Numbered from the stretch's first letter, positions 16,900-26,522 are shown. The stretch is 64,000 nucleotides of DNA from RGIG4576 sp964613095 (GCA_964613095.1 CAZTFX010000003.1:1-64000), one strand, 5' to 3'. Made by a program: numbers and translations. The notes: generated from the letters alone by a model not told the origin.

Positions 16900-17787
16900 T
16901 TAGAACTCTATTCCCACCGAGAAACTGTATTCAAAGTAAAATTTATCGGGATTGCCTTCTAACGGATTCATGAAATAAATTCTTTCTTGATTCAGGTCGC
17001 AACCCAACTCGGCTCCCAAATAGAATTTACGGTATTTTATGCCTAATCCCACTTGTGCTCCCGGATTGAACCATTTATTTTCCAATTCGTCATCGACGTC
17101 AAATACTATTTCATCGTCACCATTCAGAATTTCGGATTTTATATATGCTCTTGTGAATACTCCCACGTATGGAGATATGGTTACATTGTTTATTGCAATG
17201 TTATATGCTATATTGGCAAAAAATGATAGCGAATGATTATTAGATTGCATATCATACATTTCCATATTGTCAACTGTGTGGTTTAATTTGGCTCCGAGTT
17301 CTACACTGAACTTATCGCTGAAATTATAACCATGAAGATAGTATATAGAAATGCCTATAGCTCCGTAAGAATCATAGGACATGTTTTGGTCATCATTTAT
17401 TGTAGGTATCAACTGTGGATTATAGGAATAGGAAATGCGATTGTAATGCTTGGACTTCGCGTTTTTCAGATAAATAACTCCCACGTCGATTGTTACGCTA
17501 TCTTCGGCAATTGTTAAATCTTGGTTATAATTGCTGTGTCCAAGACTTTTGACATGGAGACGATCTTGACCGCTTTGAACATTGGGGATTACAAAACAAC
17601 CGTCGAAATCGGTGTGAACGCCGATGTTTTGATTCATTAGCGTTACGATAGCACCGATTATAGGCTCGTTGGTTTTCTTGTCATATACATATCCCTTGAT
17701 ACTTGCAGCATTGGCATTAATGGTAATAATTGTTCCGATAATTAACAATATTATCGACGTAGTAGGTTTTCTCATATCCGTTTGCAC
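16900..17787 (-). CDS. Outer-membrane beta-barrel protein with carboxypeptidase-regulatory-like domain
   Basis: 295 residues. The signal peptide (SIILLIIGTIITINANA) is followed by a carboxypeptidase-regulatory-like fold at residues ~28-110 (SIKGYVYDKKTNEPIIGAIVTLMNQNIGVHTD begins it), the domain that also precedes SusC barrels. The remaining ~185 residues alternate polar and hydrophobic and end in FYFEYSFSVGIEF, with a terminal Phe as in barrel proteins; about eight strands would fit. No TonB plug is present. Upstream of the FISUMP lipoprotein gene with 35 bases between, and with its own good promoter at 17809-17839. Function unknown. Confidence 0.8.
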   Translation of the reverse strand: MQTDMRKPTTSIILLIIGTIITINANAASIKGYVYDKKTNEPIIGAIVTLMNQNIGVHTDFDGCFVIPNVQSGQDRLHVKSLGHSNYNQDLTIAEDSVTIDVGVIYLKNAKSKHYNRISYSYNPQLIPTINDDQNMSYDSYGAIGISIYYLHGYNFSDKFSVELGAKLNHTVDNMEMYDMQSNNHSLSFFANIAYNIAINNVTISPYVGVFTRAYIKSEILNGDDEIVFDVDDELENKWFNPGAQVGLGIKYRKFYLGAELGCDLNQERIYFMNPLEGNPDKFYFEYSFSVGIEF

Positions 17788-17808
17788 ACTTTTTAGTTAA
17801 AAGTAGTG

Positions 17809-17839
17809 CAAATTTAATAAAAAGGGGCGGTCCTCCCAA
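17809..17839 (-). promoter_or_regulatory. Promoter TTG-N20-TAAATTTG
   Basis: On the minus strand, TTG (17837-17839) precedes TAAATTTG (17809-17816) by 20 bases: both elements of the Bacteroidetes consensus. It lies 21 bases before the ATG of the barrel-protein gene and would drive that gene and the FISUMP gene. Confidence 0.65.
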
Positions 17840-17902
17840 TTTGTAAAAATATGTTAATTCAATTATCTTTATCTCTTTTATAGTCAATAAAATCGATTAC
17901 GT

Positions 17903-18592
17903 TTACTTTAAACGGTACATGTAGCCAAGTGTTATCATAATAGACATTCCTGTTGATGCAGAGAAAGCATCACGCTTTCTACTACCAAAGGCATTTCCCA
18001 ATCCATAATAAAAGCGTCCCTCAAGCATAAATGAATGTTTGCGTTTGGCAATAAATTCCATTCCGGCTCCCACACTTATACCATAATCTATTTTATTCTT
18101 TACAGGAAGTGTCAATTGGTCGTTATTCCTATTAATAATGGGAAATCCATCAATATTGGCAATATTATTTACATCAAAATTGGCTGAAGTGGATTCACCT
18201 ATCATAAAACCAATTTCGGGTCCGGCATTAAAAAATCCTCTCACTTTAGAACTTCCAAAGAAAATATGTGTCATGATAGGTACTTGCACATAAGTGAGCT
18301 TACGCGAATATTGGAACGGTGCTTCTTCAAAGTCTTCTTTCCACCCGCGTTGAGCAATGTTTAATTCGGCTAAAAGACCAAAATTTTTCTCTTCGGCATA
18401 TCTGAAAACCACCCCTGCCATATATCCCGACAACATGGATTGCGGTACAGAAGGGGAGAACATGACGCGCGACAGGGTCATACCCGCTTTAGCTCCAACA
18501 CTTACTCGTGACTCATAAAGAGTTTGTGCATTTATGATAGGTGATACGCAAAATGCCAAAATTACAAATGATATGAATTTTATTATTTTCAT
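17903..18592 (-). CDS. PorT-like outer-membrane beta-barrel protein
   Basis: 229 residues. The signal peptide (IKFISFVILAFCVSPIINA) is followed by a barrel pattern with the features of the Bacteroidetes 'outer membrane protein beta-barrel'/PorT group: SVGAKAGMTLSRV after the signal, SGYMAGVVFRY, LTYVQVPIMTHIFFG, FFNAGPEIGFMIG, YGISVGAGMEF, and a C-terminus ITLGYMYRLK. The start overlaps the stop of the LysM gene by 4 bases (ATGA on the minus strand), so the two are translationally coupled. Exact function not assignable; some relatives act in type IX secretion or gliding, but no other such genes are nearby. Confidence 0.8.
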   Translation of the reverse strand: MKIIKFISFVILAFCVSPIINAQTLYESRVSVGAKAGMTLSRVMFSPSVPQSMLSGYMAGVVFRYAEEKNFGLLAELNIAQRGWKEDFEEAPFQYSRKLTYVQVPIMTHIFFGSSKVRGFFNAGPEIGFMIGESTSANFDVNNIANIDGFPIINRNNDQLTLPVKNKIDYGISVGAGMEFIAKRKHSFMLEGRFYYGLGNAFGSRKRDAFSASTGMSIMITLGYMYRLK

Positions 18593-20595
18593 TTTACTAC
18601 AGTTTCTATTTTACCATCAGGTGTAAAATGTACAAAATATACATATTTATTTACAAAACCACTCCAATTATTTATTCTTTCAAACTTAAACGAACTTTGC
18701 AGACCTCTATAATCGTCATTGACTCTACTAAAGTCCTTACCATTCTTACATAAAGTATCCAAGAAAAATTTACCGGTATCATAACCCAAATAGCCAAATT
18801 GGGGTGCTGCGTTCATCAAATTCTCTCCATACCAATTTCTATATTCATTTTCAAATGATTCAACTCTATAATCTTGCTGATTCACAAAAAATCTGGTATA
18901 GAAATAAGTGTCGGTTGCATGAAAATCTTCTTTCCAATCATCCATATATGTAACCCATTCGGGATATCCCAACACCGAAATATCGATATCAATTCTGTCT
19001 TCTTTCAATTTTTTCACAACAGGCAATAATTGTGACATTACCGATTTACTTCCTGTTGTTGGAATAAACAAATATTTTTTGATAGGCTCCATCTTTTCTA
19101 CAATAGCATCATAAGTTATAGTTGACTGATATTCAATAGTCTGCACGACCTTATTTTGTTGTTCCAAATGAGTCTTTAAATCGGTTGCCAAATCTTTTTT
19201 ATTGCTTCCCTTTTTATGTATAAACACAACTTCGTAATTATCAAATTCGGTATCAAACCAATCGCAAATATCGGCATGCATATAGTTCTGCGGTATATTT
19301 ATTTGGAATATATATGGATTGGTGTTATAACTTTCATTTTTCAATGAAAATGTATTTATAAGATATATTCTGTTTTCCTGACAAAATTGAGCCAATACGT
19401 TTAAATGTTCTATTCCATCTGGTGCAAAAATCACATCCATTTCTTTCATTTTAGGATAGGACAAAATTTGCTCCAAAACATTCAAATTACCCTTTGTATC
19501 AAAAGTGTGAACATTAATTTTATTATTGCAATTGCTATTTACGTCTTTAACCGCCAACAGAAAACCTTTATAGAACTCTGTGTAAAGCAATGCCGACTTG
19601 GATGGAGTAGTATCATTCAGCATATATGGTAATAACAAAACAACGTTAACCTCATGATCAGCATTATTGTGTACAGAGTCATATATCTCTTTTATGCGTT
19701 CTGAGTTATTATTGCTTAATTCCGGTTCAGTACCTTCGCTTATTGCAACCCTTACAGAGTCCTTATACTCTTTAGGCAATTGTATGGTTATACCTTCCTT
19801 TACCTTATCTGTGTTAGGATTAGCAGCTTTTAAATCATCAACATCCAAACCTTCTCTTTTAGCAATTTTTTTATAATTATCTCCTTTTTGAGCTACATAA
19901 GGAATCATTGTTGTTACTGTAGTTTCAATCATTTCCGACTCCACTGTATTGGGTGCAATTCTTATCACTTCATTAACCTTAAAATTGGTAGGAGATATAC
20001 CGGGATTTAATGATAATATTTTATCAATACCTGTATTATATTTCTTTGATAAACTATATAATGTTTCACCTTTGGCTATAGTGTGATATATAATATTATC
20101 ATTTTTCTTGATAGAATTCTTTTTTAAGGATATTGTATCGGTAATATTTGTATTATCCGGTTGGGGTATAGTTAATATTTGCCCTGCATTCAATCCTCCA
20201 TTTGCAGTCGGGTTCAGTGCTACAATAGCTTCTTGAGAAACATTATATATCTTGGATAAACCGTATAATGTTTGTCCTTTTTCAACGATATGAGTAAAAT
20301 TATTGGTTACAGTATTATTTTCACTATTTTCAGTTTGGGTATCTATCAAATCAACCGGTATCAATAGAATATAATCTTTTTTCAATCCATTAACGATAGA
20401 TGGATTGAACTTTTTCAAGTCGTCTTGTGATATATTTAATTTTTTAGATATGCCAAAAATAGTTTCTTTAGCCTGCACTTTATAACAATAAAAATCATTG
20501 CTACCTATCGTTTTTTTAGGTAAATTCAAAGAATAGGCGTATGCACAAGCTATAAAAAAAGCTAAAACTATTATATATAATCGTCTCAATTTCAT
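18589..20595 (-). CDS. LysM protein with C-terminal periplasmic-binding-protein-like domain
   Basis: 668 residues from the ATG at 20595; the frame reaches a TTG at 20616, but that lies only 9 bases from the -7 box. An N-terminal signal (RRLYIIVLAFFIACAYA) is followed by four LysM peptidoglycan-binding units at about 37-81, 101-144, 169-214 and 231-274. The first three have the ETIFGISKK/QTLYGLSKI/ETLYSLSKK core; the fourth (GDNYKKIAKR) is more diverged. Residues ~310-668 look like a type-1 periplasmic binding fold: VNVVLLLPYMLND, FYKGFLLAVKDVN, VIFAPDGIEHLNVLA, VVFIHKKGSNK, and YLGYDTGKFFLDTL. I infer a wall-anchored protein whose binding-like domain may sense or scaffold something in the periplasm. 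Coupled to the downstream barrel gene. Confidence 0.88.
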   Translation of the reverse strand: MKLRRLYIIVLAFFIACAYAYSLNLPKKTIGSNDFYCYKVQAKETIFGISKKLNISQDDLKKFNPSIVNGLKKDYILLIPVDLIDTQTENSENNTVTNNFTHIVEKGQTLYGLSKIYNVSQEAIVALNPTANGGLNAGQILTIPQPDNTNITDTISLKKNSIKKNDNIIYHTIAKGETLYSLSKKYNTGIDKILSLNPGISPTNFKVNEVIRIAPNTVESEMIETTVTTMIPYVAQKGDNYKKIAKREGLDVDDLKAANPNTDKVKEGITIQLPKEYKDSVRVAISEGTEPELSNNNSERIKEIYDSVHNNADHEVNVVLLLPYMLNDTTPSKSALLYTEFYKGFLLAVKDVNSNCNNKINVHTFDTKGNLNVLEQILSYPKMKEMDVIFAPDGIEHLNVLAQFCQENRIYLINTFSLKNESYNTNPYIFQINIPQNYMHADICDWFDTEFDNYEVVFIHKKGSNKKDLATDLKTHLEQQNKVVQTIEYQSTITYDAIVEKMEPIKKYLFIPTTGSKSVMSQLLPVVKKLKEDRIDIDISVLGYPEWVTYMDDWKEDFHATDTYFYTRFFVNQQDYRVESFENEYRNWYGENLMNAAPQFGYLGYDTGKFFLDTLCKNGKDFSRVNDDYRGLQSSFKFERINNWSGFVNKYVYFVHFTPDGKIETVVK

Positions 20596-20624
20596 ATTGT
20601 AACAATATTTATCCAACTAATATA

Positions 20625-20632
20625 CAAAGGTA
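20625..20632 (-). promoter_or_regulatory. -7 promoter box for the LysM gene
   Basis: Minus-strand TACCTTTG (TAnnTTTG), 29 bases before the ATG at 20595. It decides against the TTG at 20616 as start, since the transcript would begin about there. Confidence 0.5.
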
Positions 20633-20656
20633 CATTAAAAAAATGAAAGTATAAAA

Positions 20657-20685
20657 AATGGCGACGCAAACATTGCGTCGCCATT
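20657..20685 (-). terminator. Intrinsic terminator of the phosphohexomutase gene
   Basis: AATGGCGACGCAA / TTGCGTCGCCATT is a perfect 13-bp GC-rich stem with loop ACA. On the minus strand it is followed directly by TTTTTAT. It lies 22 bases past the stop of the mutase gene. Confidence 0.9.
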
Positions 20686-20707
20686 CATTTTTATGATTTA
20701 TTAGATA

Positions 20708-22456
20708 TTAAATACCTAGTTCTTTTGCTATTATAGTCAATTTTTCTTCAGCAGCCACATTTGTTGCTTCATATTCTTCAGCCGAGTTCAATGTACCATG
20801 AACTTCCATGTAGAATTTAATTTTAGGTTCTGTTCCCGACGGACGAATGGAAACTTTTGTACCATCTTCAGTGAAATATTGAAGAACATTTGAAGTTACC
20901 GGCATATCTAGTTTTTCTACTGTTCCGGTCTTCATACATTTAGCTTCAAGTGTTGCAAAATCCTTTACAATAACCACAGGAGAACCTCCCAATGTTTTCA
21001 ATGGATTTTCACGGAATTGCTTCATGATAGCAGCAATTTCTTCGGCTCCGGATTTACCTTTACGTACCAATGAAACACCTTTTTCTTTTGAATATCCATA
21101 TGTCTTATAGATATCAATCAACATGGCATTCATATCCATACCTTTTTCTTTACCCCATGCAGCAATTTCAGCCATCAAAGATACAGCAGAAACAGCGTCC
21201 TTGTCGCGCACAAAGTCTTCTGCAAGGAAACCGTAACTTTCTTCTCCACCACCAAGATAGCGAGCTTTACCTTCGTTTTCTCTCATCACAGTTGCAATCC
21301 ACTTGAAACCTGTGAAGCAGTCATACATCTTAATGTTTTGCTTTTCAGCTATATTCTTAATAGTATCAGTTGTAACGATAGTCTTAACAATATATTCTTT
21401 GCCTGTAAGAGTTCCCAGTTCTTGATTTCTTTGCATTAAATAGTATAAGAAAATCATTACGATTTGGTTACCATTAAGCAATTCATATTCACCCTTTAAA
21501 TTTTTAACAACAACGCCAACACGGTCAGCGTCAGGATCGGAAGCCATAATAATATCAGCATCTACTTCTTTTGCCTTTGCTATTGCCATTGCCATTGCCG
21601 ACGGAACTTCCGGATTAGGTGATTCAACGGTTGGGAAGTCTCCACTTTGAATATCTTGCTCCGGAACATGAATAACATTTTCAAATCCCCACAATGCAAG
21701 AGAACGTGGAATAAGATTTTTACCTGTACCATGTATTGGGGTGTAAACAATCTTCATATCCTTTTGACGTGCAATTACATCAGGACTTAAAGACAATGTC
21801 TTTATACGATCAAGATATATCTTATCAATATCTTCACCAATTATTGTAATAAGTTCAGGATTTCCGGCAAATTTAATTTCCTTTATCCCTTGAATCTTAT
21901 TTACATAATCGATTGTATTGGTATCATGTGGAGCAACCATTTGTGCACCATCTTCCCAATATGCTTTATATCCGTTATATTCTTTTGGATTGTGAGAAGC
22001 TGTGATTACAACTCCACTTTGACAACCTAATTCTCGAATTGCAAATGAAATTTCCGGAGTAGGGCGACAATCTTCAAAAAGATATACCTTAATACCATTG
22101 GCAGAAAAAATATTTGCTGTGATTTCAGCAAATTTACGGCTGTTATTACGCACATCATGACCAACAACAACCTTTATTTCATCTTTATCCTTAAATGCGT
22201 CTTTCAAATAATTAGCAAGCCCCTGTGTTGCTGAACCAACAGTATAAATGTTCATGCGATTAGAGCCTACACCCATAATCCCACGCAAACCACCTGTTCC
22301 AAATTCCAAGTCCTTATAAAAACACTCAATCAATTCGGTTTTATCCTCACATTCAAGCATTTTTTTCACTTCGGCACGTGTTTCTTCATCATAATCTTCA
22401 CTTAACCAAGCGGTAGCTTTCGTAGTAACAGATTTAATTAATTCTTCATTTTCCAT
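20708..22456 (-). CDS. Phosphoglucomutase/phosphomannomutase-family phosphohexomutase
   Basis: 582 residues, the long PGM2/PgcA-like form of the alpha-D-phosphohexomutase family, which interconverts hexose 1- and 6-phosphates. Active-site phosphoserine S154 is in TASHNP; the metal loop DPDADR is near 313; the sugar loop GGGEESYG and the phosphate-binding RPSGTEPKIKFY near the C-terminus are all intact. Monocistronic as far as visible: a promoter lies just upstream and a strong terminator downstream. The exact substrate (glucose, mannose or both) cannot be told. Confidence 0.95.
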   Translation of the reverse strand: MENEELIKSVTTKATAWLSEDYDEETRAEVKKMLECEDKTELIECFYKDLEFGTGGLRGIMGVGSNRMNIYTVGSATQGLANYLKDAFKDKDEIKVVVGHDVRNNSRKFAEITANIFSANGIKVYLFEDCRPTPEISFAIRELGCQSGVVITASHNPKEYNGYKAYWEDGAQMVAPHDTNTIDYVNKIQGIKEIKFAGNPELITIIGEDIDKIYLDRIKTLSLSPDVIARQKDMKIVYTPIHGTGKNLIPRSLALWGFENVIHVPEQDIQSGDFPTVESPNPEVPSAMAMAIAKAKEVDADIIMASDPDADRVGVVVKNLKGEYELLNGNQIVMIFLYYLMQRNQELGTLTGKEYIVKTIVTTDTIKNIAEKQNIKMYDCFTGFKWIATVMRENEGKARYLGGGEESYGFLAEDFVRDKDAVSAVSLMAEIAAWGKEKGMDMNAMLIDIYKTYGYSKEKGVSLVRKGKSGAEEIAAIMKQFRENPLKTLGGSPVVIVKDFATLEAKCMKTGTVEKLDMPVTSNVLQYFTEDGTKVSIRPSGTEPKIKFYMEVHGTLNSAEEYEATNVAAEEKLTIIAKELGI

Positions 22457-22461
22457 AATAA

Positions 22462-22469
22462 CAAATGTA
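22462..22469 (-). promoter_or_regulatory. -7 promoter box for the phosphohexomutase gene
   Basis: Minus-strand TACATTTG, only 5 bases before the ATG, which would give a leaderless or nearly leaderless mRNA. A second match, TATATTTG at 22536-22543, would give an ~80-base leader and is the alternative. Confidence 0.4.
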
Positions 22470-22547
22470 TTTTTATTTTTAATAATTTATTTATTGTCAA
22501 GTAAGTACAAAAATAGAGCTTTTTGAACTAATTAGCAAATATAAGGA

Positions 22548-23840
22548 TTAACAACTGAAAAAATATTTCATCACCTTAATCATATTACAATGATCGGATA
22601 CCGAAGCTGTTTCTCTTACCGAGTGCATTGCCCATAAAGCATTACCGACATCGACACCCTCGATATCAATTTGTGACGTAAGTATATTACCTAAAGTAGA
22701 GCCTCCTGCTACATCGGAATGATTCACAAAATATTGATAAGGAGAGCCTGCCTCTTCGCATAGACTACGGAAAATTGCGGCTGAATGTGCGTCACTCATA
22801 TACTTACAATTGGCATTAATCTTTATTACCGGTCCTGCTCCAATAGCCGGATGATTAGTAGGATCATATTTTTCAGCATAATTAGGATGGAACGCATGTG
22901 CATTATCAGCAGATATCATAAAAGATTTAGCTATTGCTCTATGAAAATCTTCGGTATTTCCCTCTAAAGCAATATTGATTCTTTCTAAAATATTTTTAAG
23001 AACAGGAGAAGCAGCTCCTTGCTTTGTTCCACTACCGGTTTCTTCGTTATCAAAAACAGCCATTACACAAGTTGCTTTTTTATCAGTACCTTCAATCATA
23101 GCTGTAAGTGCAGCATGAGCCATACTTAAATCATCTAGTCTACCCGAAGATATAAATTCTTCATGTAATCCTACTAAATTAGCCTTTTGAACATCATATA
23201 CCAATAAATCGAAATCCAATATATTATTTATATTAACATTCAACTCTTTAGCAATTGTATTTAATAATATATTGTCTTTTTCAGCAGCATCGTTGAATAT
23301 ACCAAGTACCGGAAGCATATCTTTCTGTTTCGACAAAGGATTTCCCTCATTTACAGCACGATTAAAATGTATTGCAAGATGTGGGATAAGTAAAATGGGA
23401 CGATCTATTTTTATGATTTTTGTAACAGGTTTCAGTGCATTTTCACCTTTTAAAACCACACGACCGGCTACCGATAACGGTCTGTCGAACCATGTATATA
23501 AAATAGGACCACCATATACTTCGGTATTTAATTTCACAATACCTTTTTCACTCTTTATTTCAGCATTCGGTTTAATTCTAAAACAAGGTGAATCACTATG
23601 AGCTGCAATTATTTTAAATCCCGTCTCTGAAAGTGTCTCAGTTCCAAGAGAGAACGCAAAAACGGCTGTATCGTTCTTTGTCGTATAATACTTTCCACCT
23701 TTTTGCAGTAACCAAGATTCAGCTAAATCCAATTCTTTGAAACCTGCATTATTCAATTCTTTCTTAATAGTTTTTACGGCACAAAAATTACATACACTAC
23801 TATCAAGAAAATTCATTAATGATTCTACGTATTTTTCCAT
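22548..23840 (-). CDS. M18-family aminopeptidase
   Basis: 430 residues, the usual length for aspartyl-type M18 aminopeptidases: cytosolic, dinuclear-zinc, tetrahedral dodecamers that trim N-terminal acidic or other residues from peptides. The metal-site segments are present: AAHSDSPCFRI, SGRLDDLSMAHAAL, FDNEETGSGTKQGA, ISADNAHAFHPN, and the C-terminal SDVAGGSTLGNI with HSVRE. It is followed after 17 bases by DUF5063 upstream in the leftward run, so it is likely the last gene of the yicC-gmk-nadD-DUF5063 transcript. Confidence 0.94.
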   Translation of the reverse strand: MEKYVESLMNFLDSSVCNFCAVKTIKKELNNAGFKELDLAESWLLQKGGKYYTTKNDTAVFAFSLGTETLSETGFKIIAAHSDSPCFRIKPNAEIKSEKGIVKLNTEVYGGPILYTWFDRPLSVAGRVVLKGENALKPVTKIIKIDRPILLIPHLAIHFNRAVNEGNPLSKQKDMLPVLGIFNDAAEKDNILLNTIAKELNVNINNILDFDLLVYDVQKANLVGLHEEFISSGRLDDLSMAHAALTAMIEGTDKKATCVMAVFDNEETGSGTKQGAASPVLKNILERINIALEGNTEDFHRAIAKSFMISADNAHAFHPNYAEKYDPTNHPAIGAGPVIKINANCKYMSDAHSAAIFRSLCEEAGSPYQYFVNHSDVAGGSTLGNILTSQIDIEGVDVGNALWAMHSVRETASVSDHCNMIKVMKYFFSC

Positions 23841-23857
23841 ATTTTATATTGGTATTA

Positions 23858-24382
23858 TTAATTGTTAATATAGTTTTCGGTATATTTAACATTGTGAAGT
23901 GCCCTTAAAACATTTACCAACGTTTGCCCCCAATAAGATTTAAAATTTTCTTTTACTGCCAACACAATCTCATTTGCAACTTCAGGCATGTTTTGCACCG
24001 ATACTACAAAATTATAAAATTCTTGATAAAGATCAGACAGATTTTCCGATATTGTTGTGGCAATCGGAGTATCCGAATATTTCATATCCTCCTCAAATAC
24101 TTCAAGATATACATCATCTTCACCTAGTACTTGATATATATTTTCTCTTATAGTATTATAAGACTCTTCGCGTAAATAAAAATCAATATAATACATATCT
24201 TCGGTTTCATTCTCATTTTCAACAACATCACTCACTGCAATGTAAATGCGAGGTAATAGTTTTAATATCTTTTCCACGAAACCATCACGTTCCATTTCAA
24301 TGGAATTTTCAACATCATGACAATATTCGTTTACAAGTGCAATAAATGTCAAAGTATTTCGAGACAAAGTAGTATCTTCCAT
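23858..24382 (-). CDS. DUF5063-family protein
   Basis: 174 residues, acidic, predicted mostly helical, no signal or membrane segment. I recognise it as the DUF5063 type that sits beside nadD and gmk in Bacteroidales (from memory). Recognisable segments are FIALVNEYCHDVE at the start and ENFKSYWGQTLVNVLRALH near the end. It is separated from nadD by 5 bases and from the aminopeptidase by 17, so it is part of the same run. No function is known to me. Confidence 0.8.
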   Translation of the reverse strand: MEDTTLSRNTLTFIALVNEYCHDVENSIEMERDGFVEKILKLLPRIYIAVSDVVENENETEDMYYIDFYLREESYNTIRENIYQVLGEDDVYLEVFEEDMKYSDTPIATTISENLSDLYQEFYNFVVSVQNMPEVANEIVLAVKENFKSYWGQTLVNVLRALHNVKYTENYINN

Positions 24383-24387
24383 AAAAC

Positions 24388-24963
24388 TTATAAATAAAGA
24401 CCTTTTTCTAAAATATAACGATAAACATCTTGTGGCAGATAATAATTCATATTTCTATTTGCTTTTAATTGTTCCCTTATGTAAGTGGATGAAACTTCAA
24501 CTATGGGTGAATCCAATTTTGCTACACGTTCTTTAAATTCTTCGGGAATTATTATATCATAACCTAATCTTGGGTACACCATTACATTATGTTCTGATAA
24601 TATCTTATCATATTGTTTCCATTTGCTAAAATTCTGCCAATTGTCAGCACCAATTATCAATACAAATTCATGCTGAGGAAACTTCTCTGCAAGAACCTCC
24701 AGTGTATTAACTGTATAAGACGGCTTCGGTAATGTAAACTCCAAACCGGAAGTAATTACATTATCACACTTTGACGCAACAAGTTCAGCCATTGCAAGTC
24801 TATGAACATCATAACTTTCCGGCAGTTGAGTTTTTAAAGGATTTTGAGGAGATACCATTAACCATAACTGCTCAATATCGGTATATTGAGTTATATAATT
24901 AGCCAAGATAGCATGACCTATATGTATCGGGTTAAAAGAACCGCCTAAAACACCTATTTTCAT
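24388..24963 (-). CDS. nadD: Nicotinate-nucleotide adenylyltransferase
   Basis: 191 residues, normal for NadD, which joins ATP to nicotinate mononucleotide to form deamido-NAD. The nucleotidyltransferase signature GGSFNPIHIGH is at residues 7-17, and the second ATP-binding motif SSTYIRE is near residue 160. The start overlaps the gmk stop by 4 bases (ATGA), giving translational coupling in a gmk-nadD pair, an arrangement common in Bacteroidales. Confidence 0.96.
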   Translation of the reverse strand: MKIGVLGGSFNPIHIGHAILANYITQYTDIEQLWLMVSPQNPLKTQLPESYDVHRLAMAELVASKCDNVITSGLEFTLPKPSYTVNTLEVLAEKFPQHEFVLIIGADNWQNFSKWKQYDKILSEHNVMVYPRLGYDIIIPEEFKERVAKLDSPIVEVSSTYIREQLKANRNMNYYLPQDVYRYILEKGLYL

Positions 24964-25538
24964 TTGCTTTTTAAAACAAAATTCTTAATTATTTGCTCAG
25001 TTTCTTCAATTGCCACCTTCAATTGGTCATTAATTACTTGACAGTCAAATTCTGTAGCAAATGATATTTCATATTCTGCCTTACCTACGCGTTCTGATAT
25101 TGCTTCAATAGATTCAGTACCTCTTGATAATAAGCGATGACGTAATATTTCAACGCTGGGCGGCATTATAAAAATGGATAAAGCCGATTCTCCATAAATT
25201 TTCTTTACGTTTATACCGCCTTTAACATCTACATCAAGTATAACATTACGCCCCATAGCACATATACGTTCAATTTCTTTCTTTAATGTACCATAAAAAC
25301 GTCCGGGATAAACTTCCTCATATTCTACTAATTCATCATTATCAATTGCTTTTTTAAAAGCTTCTTCACTCAAAAAATAGTAGTTTATGCCATCAGTTTC
25401 ACCACGTCTAGGTTCTCTAGTTGTTGCTGAAATTGAGAATGTCAATTTTAATTCGTCATTCTTTATTACTTCATTTATTATTGTTGATTTTCCACAACCC
25501 GATGGGGCTGAAATTATTATTAATCTACCTCTTGACAT
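24960..25538 (-). CDS. gmk: Guanylate kinase
   Basis: 192 residues. It phosphorylates GMP to GDP. The P-loop APSGCGKST is at 11-19. GMP-binding residues lie in SATTREPRRGETDG..Y and VEYEEVYPGRFYGT, and the lid region has RLLSRGTES. Between yicC (7 bases upstream) and nadD (4-base overlap) in the leftward operon. Confidence 0.97.
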   Translation of the reverse strand: MSRGRLIIISAPSGCGKSTIINEVIKNDELKLTFSISATTREPRRGETDGINYYFLSEEAFKKAIDNDELVEYEEVYPGRFYGTLKKEIERICAMGRNVILDVDVKGGINVKKIYGESALSIFIMPPSVEILRHRLLSRGTESIEAISERVGKAEYEISFATEFDCQVINDQLKVAIEETEQIIKNFVLKSK

Positions 25539-25545
25539 AAAAAGA

Positions 25546-26421
25546 CTACATTACATTTAGAACTTGCTCTTTAATCTGTTCAAGTTCATCTTTCATTTTA
25601 ACTACAATTCTCTGCATTTCAGCATGATTGGACTTGGAGCCTAAAGTGTTTATTTCACGTCCCATTTCTTGACTGATGAAACCTAATTTCTTACCTTGTC
25701 CGTGACCAGTTTCCAATGTTTCCAAGAAATAATCCAAATGATTTGTCAAACGTAATTTTTCTTCATTTATATCAAGTTTCTCTATATAATAAATCATTTC
25801 TTGCTCAAATCGATTTCTATCATAATCAACTTGTTCCAATTTAGAAATAGAATCTTGAATACGTGCTTTTATTTTCTCCACACGTTCTTTTTCTAAAGGT
25901 TCAACCTCAGCCAACAAACGTCTTATATTAGATATTTTTTCCTTAAAGAACAATTCCAATCGTTGTCCTTCTTGTTTCCGAAACTCCATTAACGCATTTA
26001 TCGCTTGAGTAACACATTCTGATAAAGCCATTAATTCTTCTTCTGAAACATCTCCGGCGTTTTCCGACTTTAATACATCAGGCAATCTCAAAAGAGTGGC
26101 GTACCAATCTTCAGGTAATGGAATATCCAATTCTGCCGACATCTTCTCAATCTGAGTTTTATATGCAGCCAATACCGGTACATTTATATTTACTGATGAT
26201 GTTTCATCTGTTATTTCTGTAGTTATAAACAATTCAACTTTTCCACGTTCCAGTGAACCAGCAACATCATTTCTTAAATCCAACTCTTTTTCTCTATAGA
26301 TCTGTGGCATTTTAACCAACAAATCCATTTGCTTACTATTTAAAGATTTGATTTCGGCTGTAATCTTTTTACCATCAAAAGATACTACCGATTTGCCAAA
26401 TCCGGTCATTGATAAAATCAT
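25546..26421 (-). CDS. YicC-family endoribonuclease
   Basis: 291 residues from the ATG at 26421 (MILSMTGFGKS), the usual start and length of the family. The frame is open another 159 bases upstream, but that stretch runs into the divergent tsaB gene and encodes an unrelated hydrophobic Leu/Phe-rich stretch, so I reject it. YicC proteins are, as I recall, RNA-degrading enzymes. Conserved segments: MTGFGK at the N-terminus, and near the C-terminus an LDYFLETLETG..GKKLGFISQEMGREINTLGSK block. Heads the yicC-gmk-nadD-DUF5063-M18 run. Confidence 0.92.
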   Translation of the reverse strand: MILSMTGFGKSVVSFDGKKITAEIKSLNSKQMDLLVKMPQIYREKELDLRNDVAGSLERGKVELFITTEITDETSSVNINVPVLAAYKTQIEKMSAELDIPLPEDWYATLLRLPDVLKSENAGDVSEEELMALSECVTQAINALMEFRKQEGQRLELFFKEKISNIRRLLAEVEPLEKERVEKIKARIQDSISKLEQVDYDRNRFEQEMIYYIEKLDINEEKLRLTNHLDYFLETLETGHGQGKKLGFISQEMGREINTLGSKSNHAEMQRIVVKMKDELEQIKEQVLNVM

Positions 26422-26493
26422 TGTTATAAATATTATTTTCTGCAAAAATAGTGTCTTATTTTCAAGAAATAGCAATAAAAACAGAAAAACTTG

Positions 26494-26501
26494 TAATTTT
26501 G
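26494..26501 (+). promoter_or_regulatory. -7 promoter box for tsaB
   Basis: TAATTTTG, exact TAnnTTTG match, 21 bases before the tsaB ATG. The 101-base gap to divergent yicC presumably holds both promoters. Confidence 0.5.
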
Positions 26502-26522
26502 CAAGGAATTTGATTTTTAAAA

